Below are positions 15,120-22,979 of a stretch of DNA of 47,981 nucleotides, piece after piece. Every line of letters starts with the position of its first letter. Position 1 is the stretch's first letter. The stretch is from contig CAZWSL010000024.1 of assembly GCA_964636495.1 (NCBI GenBank), forward strand, positions 1 through 47,981, read 5' to 3'. The notes under the pieces are model-generated. The model worked only from the letters and a program-made list of their open reading frames with translations. It was not told the origin of the DNA and searched no databases. Source of the DNA: Desulfobacula sp964636495 (lineage in GTDB: Bacteria > Desulfobacterota > Desulfobacteria > Desulfobacterales > Desulfobacteraceae). The position numbers and the translations under genes were made by a program.

Positions 15120-16733
15120 TCATGACTCATCCTGATTAACAGGAAAGCTCAGTCGTTGAACAAAGGCTGCCTGGAAATCGTGGTTGCATGCAAGTTCAAC
15201 CACTTTGATCTGTTTTGCCAGATATTTTGCCTTTTCAAGATAAACAGTGTCGCATAAGGTCATTACAGCTCCTACGCCAGCAAGGTTCCCTGCGGTTTTT
15301 ATTCTGGCAGTGTTCATGTGAGGGATCATTCCAATGGTTATCATCTCTTTTTTATCAAGATAAGATCCAAATGCTCCTGCAACAATAATCTCTACAGGTT
15401 TGTCAATACCTGCCTCTCTTAAAAGAAATTCAATTCCTGTGACCAAAGCAGCTTTGCCAAGCTGGACAGAACGGATATCTTTCTGGCTGATAAAAATATT
15501 GGAACCACTTTGAGAAGAATCCCAGGAGATGATGTTATATTGTATTTTCCCTGAATCATCTTTCTGTAATGAAGGAATGGAGACCTCTTTTTTAAAAGCG
15601 CCTCCTGGCTCTATAATGTTATTGGCGCAGAACTGTGCTATGGCGCTGATAATCCCTGTTCCACAGATACCGGACGGTTTGATATCTGAAGTTTCAGAAG
15701 AGCTGATCACTGTGTATTCAGGCACTTCTGTTTGTGCTTTTATATGAATTTTATTGACAGCGCCTGGAATTGCCTGCATCCCGCAGGAGAGAGAAGCTCC
15801 TTCAAACGCCGGTCCTGTTGCACAGGAAGTGGCATAGAAGGCTCCATTTGCCTTCAGAAGCAGTTCACCGTTGGTTCCAAGATCTATCAGGAGAGTCCCG
15901 TCTGCCTTGCTTTCCAGATCAGCCGCTATTGCAGCGCTCAGTATATCACCCCCTATAAATCCGGAGACATGGGGTAGCATCTGAACGGTTATATCTTCTG
16001 ATTTAAAGCCTAACTGCCTTGAAAGGATATTTTTTGCTTCATAAAAAAGAGGCTGGTATGGAGAGATTCCGATTGATTTTGGATCAGCACCTGCAAATAT
16101 ATGGATCATTGCCGGATTGCCCACTACCACCATTTGCTCAATCAGCTCCTTTGTGATTTTTAAGGATTTACAGAGATCTTTCACTCCCCACTCTATTGCT
16201 TTGACGACAAGGTTTTGAAGGTGTTCGAGATTTTTTTCATTCTGATTAACAGCGCTGATACGGCTCATCACATCATCCCCGTAAAGTACCTGGGGATTTT
16301 TTACCGATAGTGAAGAGAGAATTTTTCCCTTTGCTGTATTGCACAGATATACAGCAATTGTTGTTGTCCCAAGATCAACAGCAATGCCGTAGCGGTCTTT
16401 ATTCTGGATGTTATTGAACCTGTGTGTGAATTTTTCAGGAAGTGATACCGGAGCCTTGGTGATTATGTGGGAAGATAGCATGGATTTTTCCGGAATCCTG
16501 ATGGTGATATGATCGGTTATCGTCAGGGAGCAGGCTTTCTTGAATTTAAAAATCTCTTTATCTGTAAAAACCTTTACCAGACATTTTTTACACCTTCCCT
16601 TGCCCCCACAGTCTGCTCTTAAAAATATATTTTTCTCCATGAGGACTTCCATCAGGGTTTTCCCCGGTTTTGCCTCTATCTGTTTGTCATGGGGCAGAAT
16701 ATTTATATAATAATTTTTATCCGGCATTTTCAT
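15120..16733 (-). CDS. RACo-like ASKHA reductive activator of corrinoid proteins
   Basis: A 537-residue protein with an N-terminal plant-type [2Fe-2S] domain (ligands Cys42, Cys48, Cys51 and Cys68, pattern CX5CX2CX16C) joined to an ASKHA ATPase-fold domain. The phosphate loops are visible: AVDLGTTTIAVYL (120-130) and LIDLGTNGELLL (283-292). GNPAMIHIFAG and ATGPAFEGASLSCGMQ are family hallmarks. Such proteins use ATP to drive reduction of inactive Co(II) corrinoid protein back to Co(I) in methyltransferase systems. It is shorter than acetogen RACo (about 630 residues) and lacks the C-terminal 4Fe-4S pair of archaeal RamA. No corrinoid protein or MtgB/MttB-type methyltransferase lies nearby. 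AGGA precedes two possible ATG starts, 16733 and 16727. Confidence 0.85.
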   Translation of the reverse strand: MKMPDKNYYINILPHDKQIEAKPGKTLMEVLMEKNIFLRADCGGKGRCKKCLVKVFTDKEIFKFKKACSLTITDHITIRIPEKSMLSSHIITKAPVSLPEKFTHRFNNIQNKDRYGIAVDLGTTTIAVYLCNTAKGKILSSLSVKNPQVLYGDDVMSRISAVNQNEKNLEHLQNLVVKAIEWGVKDLCKSLKITKELIEQMVVVGNPAMIHIFAGADPKSIGISPYQPLFYEAKNILSRQLGFKSEDITVQMLPHVSGFIGGDILSAAIAADLESKADGTLLIDLGTNGELLLKANGAFYATSCATGPAFEGASLSCGMQAIPGAVNKIHIKAQTEVPEYTVISSSETSDIKPSGICGTGIISAIAQFCANNIIEPGGAFKKEVSIPSLQKDDSGKIQYNIISWDSSQSGSNIFISQKDIRSVQLGKAALVTGIEFLLREAGIDKPVEIIVAGAFGSYLDKKEMITIGMIPHMNTARIKTAGNLAGVGAVMTLCDTVYLEKAKYLAKQIKVVELACNHDFQAAFVQRLSFPVNQDES

Positions 16734-17287
16734 CTTTCCTGTAAAAGCATCCTGTTATCAATGACCAGCCTGATCATCTATTTATGATAAGAACTGATTG
16801 TTTATTAAAAATTTTATTAAATAGCAAGACAATCTTTAGCGAGCATTTGAGGGTTGAAAAAATCACTGAATCCGTAATATCAGTTAATGAAAAGTTCTAT
16901 CAAACAATATGTTGAATTTTAGGTATGCCATGCATGGGGCCGAGAGGGCGGTTCCCTTCCCCTGAAAAAAAATGATCTTGCCGGTGATCAAGTACTCCTT
17001 GAAATGACAAATACTCATTAATATCAAGATAAATTCAGCCTGGTAGTCTACAGAGGTTTGTTTTTTAAAATTGATCAAGAGAAAATATCCAGGGAGTTTA
17101 AAAAAGGTATTGCATTTGCCGTTTTTTGACCGTATATTCACGTGGTTGTTGAATTTGATGATTATTAATTGTCAGTTTGGCACAGTAAAATTTTAAAATT
17201 TTAGAATTCAAAAACAAGAGAGGAGATAAAAAATATCAACTCCTCTATTAAATATAGTGGTTAAAATAATTTATTATAATTTTAGGC
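16734..17287. other. Non-coding interval before the tRNA array
   Basis: No gene is supported here. An 85-codon minus-strand frame at 16884-17141 has no recognisable domain or Shine-Dalgarno. A weak hairpin AGAGGAG (17219-17225) with CTCCTCT (17240-17246) lies near the right end, and its loop contains GAT/ATC that could extend pairing. The tRNA promoter begins at 17288. Confidence 0.5.
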
Positions 17288-17316
17288 TTGATTTTGTTTT
17301 TTAATTCTGATACTAT
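17288..17316 (+). promoter_or_regulatory. Promoter of the tRNA-tuf transcript
   Basis: TTGATT (17288-17293), a 17-base spacer and TACTAT (17311-17316) form a plausible sigma-70 promoter 47 bases upstream of the first tRNA. No other candidate is seen between here and tuf. Confidence 0.5.
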
Positions 17317-17362
17317 TCTTCGGTCTTTTTGTCAGAGCTAGTTTTCTGGCGGCAGAAGATGA

Positions 17363-17438
17363 GCCGATATAGCTCAGTTGGTAGAGCATCTCACTTGTAA
17401 TGAGAATGTCCTCCGTTCGATTCGGGGTATCGGCTCCA
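17363..17438 (+). tRNA. tRNA-Thr (anticodon UGU)
   Basis: Complete cloverleaf: acceptor GCCGATA pairs with TATCGGC, D arm GCTC/GAGC, anticodon stem TCTCA/TGAGA with loop CTTGTAA (TGT at 34-36), T stem CTCCG/CGGGG with one G-T pair, and an encoded CCA. It is first in a four-tRNA array ahead of tuf, the same order as thrU-tyrU-glyT-thrT-tufB in Escherichia coli. Confidence 0.97.
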
Positions 17439-17445
17439 GAAAAAT

Positions 17446-17530
17446 GGTGGGGTTCCCGAGTGGTCAAAGGGATCAGACTGTAAATCTGACGGCTCAGCCT
17501 TCGGAGGTTCAAATCCTCCCCCCACCACCA
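17446..17530 (+). tRNA. tRNA-Tyr (anticodon GUA)
   Basis: Acceptor GGTGGGG pairs with CCCCACC, the anticodon loop is CTGTAAA (GTA), and the long variable arm expected of class II tRNA-Tyr is present. The T stem is GGAGG/CCTCC, and CCA is encoded. Confidence 0.97.
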
Positions 17531-17622
17531 GAGTATTGTGTAGGAGATCTGAAAAAGTTGTGGTAGAGATCGTTACTACATAGTTAATGGCGTATTATTA
17601 ACTATATAAGTTGCCTTGTAAT

Positions 17623-17698
17623 GCGGGAGTAGCTCAGTTGGTAGAGCTTCAGCCTTCCAAGCTGAATGTCGCGAGTTCGAACCTCGTCTCCCGCTCCA
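17623..17698 (+). tRNA. tRNA-Gly (anticodon UCC)
   Basis: Acceptor GCGGGAG pairs with CTCCCGC. The anticodon stem TCAGC/GCTGA carries loop CTTCCAA with TCC at the anticodon, the T arm is regular, and CCA is encoded. A 92-base spacer separates it from tRNA-Tyr. Confidence 0.97.
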
Positions 17699-17762
17699 CA
17701 TCTTTTCTGATTTCACTGTGTATTTAATAAGGGCTTTAATTTAATTAAATCTCTTTGTTAGA

Positions 17763-17839
17763 GCCCATGTAGCTCAGTCGGTAGAGCGCTTCCTTGGTAA
17801 GGAAGAGGTTCACCGGTTCAATTCCGGTCATGGGCTCCA
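17763..17839 (+). tRNA. tRNA-Thr (anticodon GGU)
   Basis: Acceptor GCCCATG pairs with CATGGGC, the anticodon stem CTTCC/GGAAG carries loop TTGGTAA (GGT), T stem ACCGG/CCGGT, and encoded CCA. It ends 56 bases before the tuf start and is probably co-transcribed with it. Confidence 0.97.
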
Positions 17840-17895
17840 TAATAATTTTAGCTGGTATAAATAAAAGAGGTGTAAACCAAAGAGGAGTAAAGAAG

Positions 17896-19083
17896 ATGGC
17901 TAAGGAGAAATTTGAGCGGACAAAGCCGCATGTGAACATAGGAACAATCGGTCATATTGATCATGGGAAGACTACGCTTACTGCAGCGATCACCAAGCTT
18001 GCCGGTATGAAAGGCAATGCAGAATTTGTTCCCTTTGATGAGATAGATAAGGCTCCGGAAGAGAGAGAGCGCGGGATAACAATTGCAACGGCCCATGTGG
18101 AGTATGAGACAGATAATCGTCATTATGCGCATGTTGACTGCCCCGGTCATGCTGACTATATAAAGAATATGATAACAGGTGCAGCTCAGATGGATGGAGC
18201 CGTACTGGTGGTAAGTGCTGATGACGGTCCAATGCCCCAGACAAGGGAGCATATTCTTTTAGCCCGCCAGGTAGGTGTCCCCAAAATAGTTGTATTTTTA
18301 AATAAGTGTGACATGGTGGATGATGAAGAGCTTATTGAGCTTGTGGAGATGGAGCTTCAGGAACTTCTTGAAAGTTATGAATTTGAAGATGTTCCAATTG
18401 TAAAGGGAAGTGCTTTAAAAGCGCTTGAGTGTGAAGATACAGCTGAAGAAGATGCTCAGTCAGTTTTTGAGCTTCTTGAAGTGCTTGATTCATATGTTCC
18501 GGAGCCTGAAAGAGATACGGCAAAACCGTTTTTAATGCCCATAGAGGATGTGTTCAGTATTTCAGGGCGTGGAACGGTTGTAACCGGAAGAATTGAGCGT
18601 GGTGTTGTCAAGACCGGAGAAGAGGTGGAGATTGTTGGTATCCGCGAGACAGCCAAAACAACCTGTACCGGAGTTGAGATGTTCAGAAAGCTTCTTGATG
18701 AAGGCCAGGCAGGTGATAATGTAGGTCTTCTTCTCAGAGGAACCAAGCGTGATCAGGTTGAGAGAGGTCAGGTTGTATCCAAACCCGGATCCATAACACC
18801 CCATACAAAATTCAAGGCGGAAATGTATGCATTGAGTAAAGAAGAGGGTGGCCGTCATACTCCATTTTTCAGCGGTTACAGACCTCAGTTCTTTTTCAGG
18901 ACTACAGATATTACCGGAGTACTGACTCTTGAAGAGGGTGTTGAAATGATAATGCCTGGAGATAATGCAACCATCAATGTAGAGCTGATCAATCCAATAG
19001 CAATGGAAAAAGAGCTCAGGTTTGCAATCCGGGAAGGTGGACGTACTGTTGGTGCCGGTGTTATCGGTGAAATTATAGAGTAA
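17896..19083 (+). CDS. tuf: Elongation factor Tu (complete copy)
   Basis: A 395-residue GTPase that delivers aminoacyl-tRNA to the ribosomal A site. The G motifs are intact: GHIDHGKT (19-26), the switch segment APEERERGITI, DCPGH and NKCD. Domains II and III follow, with VFSISGRGTVVTGRIERG and GYRPQFFFRTTDITG. The ATG at 17896 follows GAGGAGTAAAGAAG; longer upstream frames run into tRNA-Thr. A second copy at 32572 shares its first 39 and last 54 coding bases exactly, and the shared stretch extends 16 bases upstream of the ATG. Confidence 0.98.
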   Translation: MAKEKFERTKPHVNIGTIGHIDHGKTTLTAAITKLAGMKGNAEFVPFDEIDKAPEERERGITIATAHVEYETDNRHYAHVDCPGHADYIKNMITGAAQMDGAVLVVSADDGPMPQTREHILLARQVGVPKIVVFLNKCDMVDDEELIELVEMELQELLESYEFEDVPIVKGSALKALECEDTAEEDAQSVFELLEVLDSYVPEPERDTAKPFLMPIEDVFSISGRGTVVTGRIERGVVKTGEEVEIVGIRETAKTTCTGVEMFRKLLDEGQAGDNVGLLLRGTKRDQVERGQVVSKPGSITPHTKFKAEMYALSKEEGGRHTPFFSGYRPQFFFRTTDITGVLTLEEGVEMIMPGDNATINVELINPIAMEKELRFAIREGGRTVGAGVIGEIIE

Positions 19084-19105
19084 AAGTTCCGAAAAGGAGT
19101 AAACA

Positions 19106-19264
19106 GTGGATAGAGTAAATATTGCTCTTGCCTGCAGTGAATGCAAGAGAAGGAACTATACAACAACAAAGAATAAGCGTAAGACTACTGATAAACTGGA
19201 GTTTAAAAAATATTGTAAGTTTTGCAGTAAACATGTAATGCATAAAGAAACAAAGATTAAATAA
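19106..19264 (+). CDS. rpmG: 50S ribosomal protein L33, zinc-ribbon form
   Basis: A 52-residue protein starting at GTG behind AGGAGTAAACA. Cys10, Cys13, Cys37 and Cys40 form the two CXXC knuckles of the zinc-binding (C+) L33 type. It sits 22 bases after tuf and before tRNA-Trp and secE, the usual order in deltaproteobacteria and many other bacteria. Confidence 0.95.
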   Translation: MDRVNIALACSECKRRNYTTTKNKRKTTDKLEFKKYCKFCSKHVMHKETKIK

Positions 19265-19278
19265 ATATTGGTTTTTGC

Positions 19279-19355
19279 AGGTCAGTAGCTCCAATTGGCA
19301 GAGCTCCGGACTCCAAATCCGGCGGTTGCGGGTTCGACTCCCTCCTGACCTGCCA
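19279..19355 (+). tRNA. tRNA-Trp (anticodon CCA)
   Basis: Acceptor AGGTCAG pairs with CTGACCT, the anticodon stem CCGGA/TCCGG holds loop CTCCAAA (CCA), the discriminator is G, and CCA is encoded. The T stem GCGGG/CCCTC contains one C-T mismatch, which is slightly unusual. It lies between rpmG and secE. Confidence 0.95.
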
Positions 19356-19362
19356 CAATTTA

Positions 19363-19398
19363 ATTTTGCAGATAAAATTTTTATTTTATCTGCAAAAT
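19363..19398 (+). promoter_or_regulatory. Perfect 16-bp hairpin between tRNA-Trp and secE
   Basis: Bases 19363-19378 are the exact reverse complement of 19383-19398, with a TTTT loop. It starts eight bases after the tRNA CCA and ends 19 bases before the secE ATG. There is no terminal T run, so a role in tRNA 3' processing or mRNA stabilisation is more likely than termination. Confidence 0.75.
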
Positions 19399-19416
19399 AT
19401 AATTATTAGGAGTTGT

Positions 19417-19788
19417 ATGTCACGATTACAGAAAAAAAAAACTGTAAAAGATAAAAAAAAGAGAGTAAAAGTTTTAGATAAACAGAGTGAGGCAAGCGGC
19501 AGTCTGGCCAAATCTCCGTCGACCAAAGCTTCTGATTCAACAGAAAAACCAAAGGGCAGGATTGAGAAAAAAACTGTTCAGACAAAAATTAATGAACCCA
19601 ATATCTTTCAGCAGGGTGTCGAATTTTTAAAAGAAGTAAAGGTTGAGTTGAAAAAAGTTACATGGCCCACAAGAAAACAGACAACTGGCACAACAATAGT
19701 TGTTATCATTTTTGTGTTTGTTGTTGCAGGTTTCTTAGGGCTTTTTGATTTTGGCCTTTCCAAGCTTGTACAAGTAGTTTTGACATAA
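19417..19788 (+). CDS. secE: Preprotein translocase subunit SecE
   Basis: A 123-residue subunit of the SecYEG channel. The conserved SecE part is C-terminal: FLKEVKVELKKVTWPTRKQT (amphipathic helix) followed by one membrane helix TIVVIIFVFVVAGFLGLF. The first 70 residues are a Lys/Ser-rich extension, longer than in minimal SecE proteins. The ATG at 19417 has AGGAG four bases upstream; the frame is open further upstream but through the hairpin. Confidence 0.95.
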   Translation: MSRLQKKKTVKDKKKRVKVLDKQSEASGSLAKSPSTKASDSTEKPKGRIEKKTVQTKINEPNIFQQGVEFLKEVKVELKKVTWPTRKQTTGTTIVVIIFVFVVAGFLGLFDFGLSKLVQVVLT

Positions 19789-19804
19789 AACAAGGTAATC
19801 AGAC

Positions 19805-20335
19805 ATGTCTCTTAAATGGTATATCGTACATGTATATTCAGGTCATGAGCAAAAAGTGAAAATTGCTCTTGAAGAAAAAATTCAAGCGTCTAAATATCCT
19901 GAAAAATTTGGTGAAATTCTCATCCCCACTGAAAATATCGTAGAACTTGTGAATGGAAAAAGAAAAGAATCTTCACGGAAATTTTATCCTGGATATATTC
20001 TGGTTAGAATGTATCTTGATAACGAGACATGGCACATTGTGAATTCAACACAAAAGGTAACAGGATTCCTTGGAGGAAAAAACAAACCAGCTCCTATAAG
20101 TGATAAAGAGGCTGCCACTATTATTGACAAGATGCAGCTGGGTAAGGATAAACCCATATCAAAATACTTTTTTGAGCTCGGAGATGAGGTAAGAGTAGTT
20201 GACGGGCCTTTTGCAAATTTTAACGGTACTGTTGAAGATGTTTCTCCTGATAAGGAGAGGGTAAAGGTTCTGGTAAGTATTTTTGGACGTCCAACCCCTG
20301 TCGAACTTAAATTCATACAGGTTACTAAAATATAA
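19805..20335 (+). CDS. nusG: Transcription termination/antitermination factor NusG
   Basis: A 176-residue factor linking RNA polymerase to Rho or the ribosome. The NGN domain begins WYIVHVYSGHEQKV and includes KFYPGYILVRM and TGFLGGKNKPAPIS. A C-terminal KOW domain (GDEVRVVDGPFANFNGTVEDV) follows. Length and order after secE are standard. Confidence 0.97.
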   Translation: MSLKWYIVHVYSGHEQKVKIALEEKIQASKYPEKFGEILIPTENIVELVNGKRKESSRKFYPGYILVRMYLDNETWHIVNSTQKVTGFLGGKNKPAPISDKEAATIIDKMQLGKDKPISKYFFELGDEVRVVDGPFANFNGTVEDVSPDKERVKVLVSIFGRPTPVELKFIQVTKI

Positions 20336-20344
20336 ATATTAATA

Positions 20345-20380
20345 GATACGAGTTAAGCGATATGAGTAATTAGATGTGAG
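20345..20380 (+). repeat. Three 8-mers at exact 14-base periodicity upstream of rplK
   Basis: GATACGAG (20345), GATATGAG (20359) and GATGTGAG (20373) recur at exactly 14-base intervals in the nusG-rplK gap. Just after, the complementary-sense words CTCGGTTCTCAAATCTCA (20394-20411) could pair with them imperfectly. The function is unknown. Confidence 0.45.
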
Positions 20381-20444
20381 ATGTTTTTTCATTCTCGGTT
20401 CTCAAATCTCAATTCAAAAATCTTAAATACTCAGGAGTAGAAAA

Positions 20445-20867
20445 ATGGCAAAAAAAGTAATGACACAGATAAAGCTTCAGGTCGAGGCAGGAAAAGCCAA
20501 TCCATCTCCGCCTATTGGACCTGCTTTGGGTCAGCATGGTGTTAATATAATGGATTTTTGCAAAGCTTTTAATGCAAAAACTGCTAATGATGCAGGCTCA
20601 ATTATTCCAGTTGTTATCACAGTTTATAAAGATAGGTCCTTTAGCTTTATTACTAAAACACCTCCTGCATCCAGACTGTTACTGGCTGCTGCTAAAATTT
20701 CAAAGGGTTCAGGAGAACCAAATCGTGAAAAAGTAGGAAAAGTAACCATGGAACAGCTGGTAACAATTGCTGAAACTAAAAAAGAAGATTTAAATGCTTC
20801 AGACATAGATGCAGCTGTAAAAATAATTGCAGGAACAGCAAGAAGCATGGGTATAGAAGTAATTTAA
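20445..20867 (+). CDS. rplK: 50S ribosomal protein L11
   Basis: A 140-residue protein of the GTPase-associated centre. The proline-rich segment NPSPPIGPALGQHGVNIMDFCKAFN and the C-terminal SDIDAAVKIIAGTARSMGIEV 23S-binding part are intact. CAGGAG precedes the ATG. The upstream gap of 109 bases holds the periodic repeat. Confidence 0.97.
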   Translation: MAKKVMTQIKLQVEAGKANPSPPIGPALGQHGVNIMDFCKAFNAKTANDAGSIIPVVITVYKDRSFSFITKTPPASRLLLAAAKISKGSGEPNREKVGKVTMEQLVTIAETKKEDLNASDIDAAVKIIAGTARSMGIEVI

Positions 20868-20910
20868 CTTTAAGAACAAAGCGTAATATAATAAAAGAGA
20901 GAACCTAATA

Positions 20911-21603
20911 ATGTCAAAGCGGAGTAAGAAACATACAGAAGCACTTAAAAAAGTCGATAGACTTGCCAAATACAACCCAAAAGATGCCCTGGAGTTAGCG
21001 GTTTCATCAAGCTATGCTAAATTTGATGAAACAATTGATATTGCAGTAAGACTTGGAGTTGATCCCAGGCATGCAGATCAAATGGTTCGCGGTACTGTAG
21101 TTCTGCCAAACGGACTTGGAAAAGAAGTAAAGGTACTTGTGTTTGCAAAAGGTGAAAAAGAGAAAGAAGCCCTTGATGCAGGTGCTGATTTTATAGCCGA
21201 TGATGAGATAGTTCAGAAAATTCAAGACGGATGGTTTGGATTTGATAAAGCTGTTGCAACTCCTGATATGATGGGTATGGTCGGCAAACTCGGCAGGATA
21301 CTTGGACCACGCGGACTCATGCCTAATGCAAAAACCGGGACAGTAACTTTTGAACTTGAAAAAGCAATTAATGAGTTAAAGGCCGGTAAAATAGACTTCA
21401 GAGTTGAAAAAGCCGGAATTGTTCATGTGCCAGTAGGAAAAGTCTCTTTTGGTGCAGACAAACTGATTGAAAATGTTAAAGCTTTTCTTGATAAAATAAC
21501 TGCATTGAAACCTGCTGCAAGTAAGGGAACTTATTTTAAAACTATCAGTGTATCATCAACTATGGGACCTGGTATAAAAATTGACCCGCTTTTAATTAAA
21601 TAG
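20911..21603 (+). CDS. rplA: 50S ribosomal protein L1
   Basis: A 230-residue protein of the L1 stalk. It has the family segments DPRHADQMVRGTVVLPNGLG, MGKLGRILGPRGLMPN-like (here MVGKLGRILGPRGLMPNAK) and SSTMGPGIKIDP. In enterobacteria L1 represses its own mRNA; no such site was searched for successfully here. It is followed by the L10 leader. Confidence 0.97.
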   Translation: MSKRSKKHTEALKKVDRLAKYNPKDALELAVSSSYAKFDETIDIAVRLGVDPRHADQMVRGTVVLPNGLGKEVKVLVFAKGEKEKEALDAGADFIADDEIVQKIQDGWFGFDKAVATPDMMGMVGKLGRILGPRGLMPNAKTGTVTFELEKAINELKAGKIDFRVEKAGIVHVPVGKVSFGADKLIENVKAFLDKITALKPAASKGTYFKTISVSSTMGPGIKIDPLLIK

Positions 21604-21619
21604 TTTGCTAAATTAGTGT

Positions 21620-21700
21620 TACAATCTGTCATAGACAGTAGGTGTGCTTTTATAAAGTACATAATCGGATCTGCCGGCCTGCCGAGACATAAAGAAAATT
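21620..21700 (+). ncRNA. L10 ribosomal-protein leader element
   Basis: The rplA-rplJ gap contains the conserved words of the L10 leader: a CTGTC/GACAG hairpin followed by TAGGTG (about 21626-21644), and CTGCCGAGAC (21679-21688) about 40 bases later. The L10(L12)4 complex binds this RNA to repress rplJL translation. Assignment is by motif recognition; a covariance-model search would settle it. Confidence 0.75.
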
Positions 21701-21765
21701 AAAGTATTGTTTTGGTCACAGTTGGCACCTTCGGAAAAATTTGAAAATGGAAGGAGGTGAATAAA

Positions 21766-22290
21766 ATGTTGAATATTTCTCAAAAAAAAGAATTGGTTGA
21801 AAGGCTTTCAAAGGATCTGTCTGAAGCGCAGATTGCAATATTGATAGACTATAAAGGTCTTGATGTATTGAAAATGACCGATCTTCGTAATCAGCTTAGA
21901 AATGAGGGTGCTCAAGCTGAAGTTATTAAAAACTCCCTGATTTACAGAGCATCAGAGAATACAGATGCGGCTTTGATGAAAGATTTTTTCAAAGGGCCCA
22001 ATGCTGTTGTTTTGTCAAAGGTTGATCCTGTAGGTCCTGTAAAAGTTCTGGTTAATTTTGCCAAAGAAAATGAGAAACTTGAAATTAAGGCAGCTTCATT
22101 TGCTGGAAAACTCCTTGATATTCAAGAGATCCAGAAGTTAGCAAAAATGTCGTCAAGAGAAGAACTCTTAGGACAAGTTGTCTATACGCTTAATGCGGTT
22201 CCAACGTCTCTTGTCAATGTCCTTGCAGAAATCCCACGCTCATTTGTCAATGTTCTTAATGCAATTAAAGATCAAAAAGAAGCAGCATAG
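21766..22290 (+). CDS. rplJ: 50S ribosomal protein L10
   Basis: A 174-residue stalk base protein that anchors L7/L12 dimers. Typical segments are KKELVERLSKDLSEAQIAIL, DYKGLDVLKMTDLRNQLR and KNSLIYRA; the C-terminal helix binds L12. The ATG at 21766 is preferred because AGGAGG (21752-21757) is eight bases upstream; the GTG at 21757 overlaps it. Confidence 0.96.
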   Translation: MLNISQKKELVERLSKDLSEAQIAILIDYKGLDVLKMTDLRNQLRNEGAQAEVIKNSLIYRASENTDAALMKDFFKGPNAVVLSKVDPVGPVKVLVNFAKENEKLEIKAASFAGKLLDIQEIQKLAKMSSREELLGQVVYTLNAVPTSLVNVLAEIPRSFVNVLNAIKDQKEAA

Positions 22291-22362
22291 AAATATTGCT
22301 TTTAAATGCTTTATTTATAAATTAAAAAATAGATATGTATAGTTTTATTATAGGAGAAGAAA

Positions 22363-22746
22363 ATGGCCGATATTACAAAAGATGATGTACTTGAATTTAT
22401 ATCAAACATGAGTGTTCTTGAACTCTCGGAACTGATTAAAGAGATGGAAGATAAATTTGGTGTCAGTGCTGCAGCACCTGTAGCAATGGCTGCAATGCCA
22501 GCTGCAGGCGATGCTGGTGCTGCTGAAGAAGAAAAAACAGAATTTGATGTTATTCTTGAATCGTTTGGTGCAAAGAAAATCAATGTTATCAAAGAAGTAA
22601 GAGCACTAACTGGTCTTGGTCTTAAAGAGGCAAAAGCGCTTGTTGAATCAGCACCAAAACCTGTTAAAGAAGGTGTAGCGAAAGAGGAAGCTGAAAAAGT
22701 TAAAGAACAGCTTGAAGGAGCTGGAGCAGAAGTTTCTTTAAAATAA
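22363..22746 (+). CDS. rplL: 50S ribosomal protein L7/L12
   Basis: A 127-residue protein with an N-terminal dimerisation domain, an Ala/Gly hinge (AAAPVAMAAMPAAGDAGAA) and a C-terminal factor-binding domain (EFDVILESFGAKKINVIKEV, LTGLGLKEAKALVE). It is present as multiple copies on the ribosome and recruits translational GTPases. Confidence 0.97.
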   Translation: MADITKDDVLEFISNMSVLELSELIKEMEDKFGVSAAAPVAMAAMPAAGDAGAAEEEKTEFDVILESFGAKKINVIKEVRALTGLGLKEAKALVESAPKPVKEGVAKEEAEKVKEQLEGAGAEVSLK

Positions 22747-22757
22747 TTGTATTTTTA

Positions 22758-22796
22758 AACTGAGTGTTTAGGTCGAATTGACTTAAGCGCTCAGTT
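22758..22796 (+). promoter_or_regulatory. 17-bp hairpin in the rplL-rpoB gap
   Basis: Bases 22758-22774 pair with 22780-22796 over 17 positions, three of them G-U, around a GAATT loop. A small CCA-CAG-TGG hairpin (22797-22805) follows, without a T run. In Escherichia coli the same gap holds an attenuator and an RNase III site that set the ratio of ribosomal protein to polymerase; a comparable role is inferred here. Confidence 0.7.
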
Positions 22797-22979
22797 CCAC
22801 AGTGGATCTGACATATTTTACTGCCATGGTTTATAAAAACTGTAAGTTTATCATTAGCTTATGACAGGAGAATAGCCAGAACAGGGAATGAATATAAAGT
22901 GCATAAAGTAATGCGGGGGCAGGGTAATTGTACCAGGGTTCCGCTTTTACAGTTGGAAAATTAGACCCCAGGAGATCCC

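Noticed and set aside
16884..17141. 85-codon minus-strand frame in the gap before the tRNA array
   Set aside because: No ribosome-binding site, no recognised motif, and AT-rich composition like non-coding DNA; not enough to call a gene.
17363..17839. Short open frames across the tRNA genes
   Set aside because: They run through tRNA sequence and are artefacts of it.
18562..19146. 194-codon minus-strand open frame over tuf
   Set aside because: Antisense shadow of a highly conserved gene, with no Shine-Dalgarno or domain.
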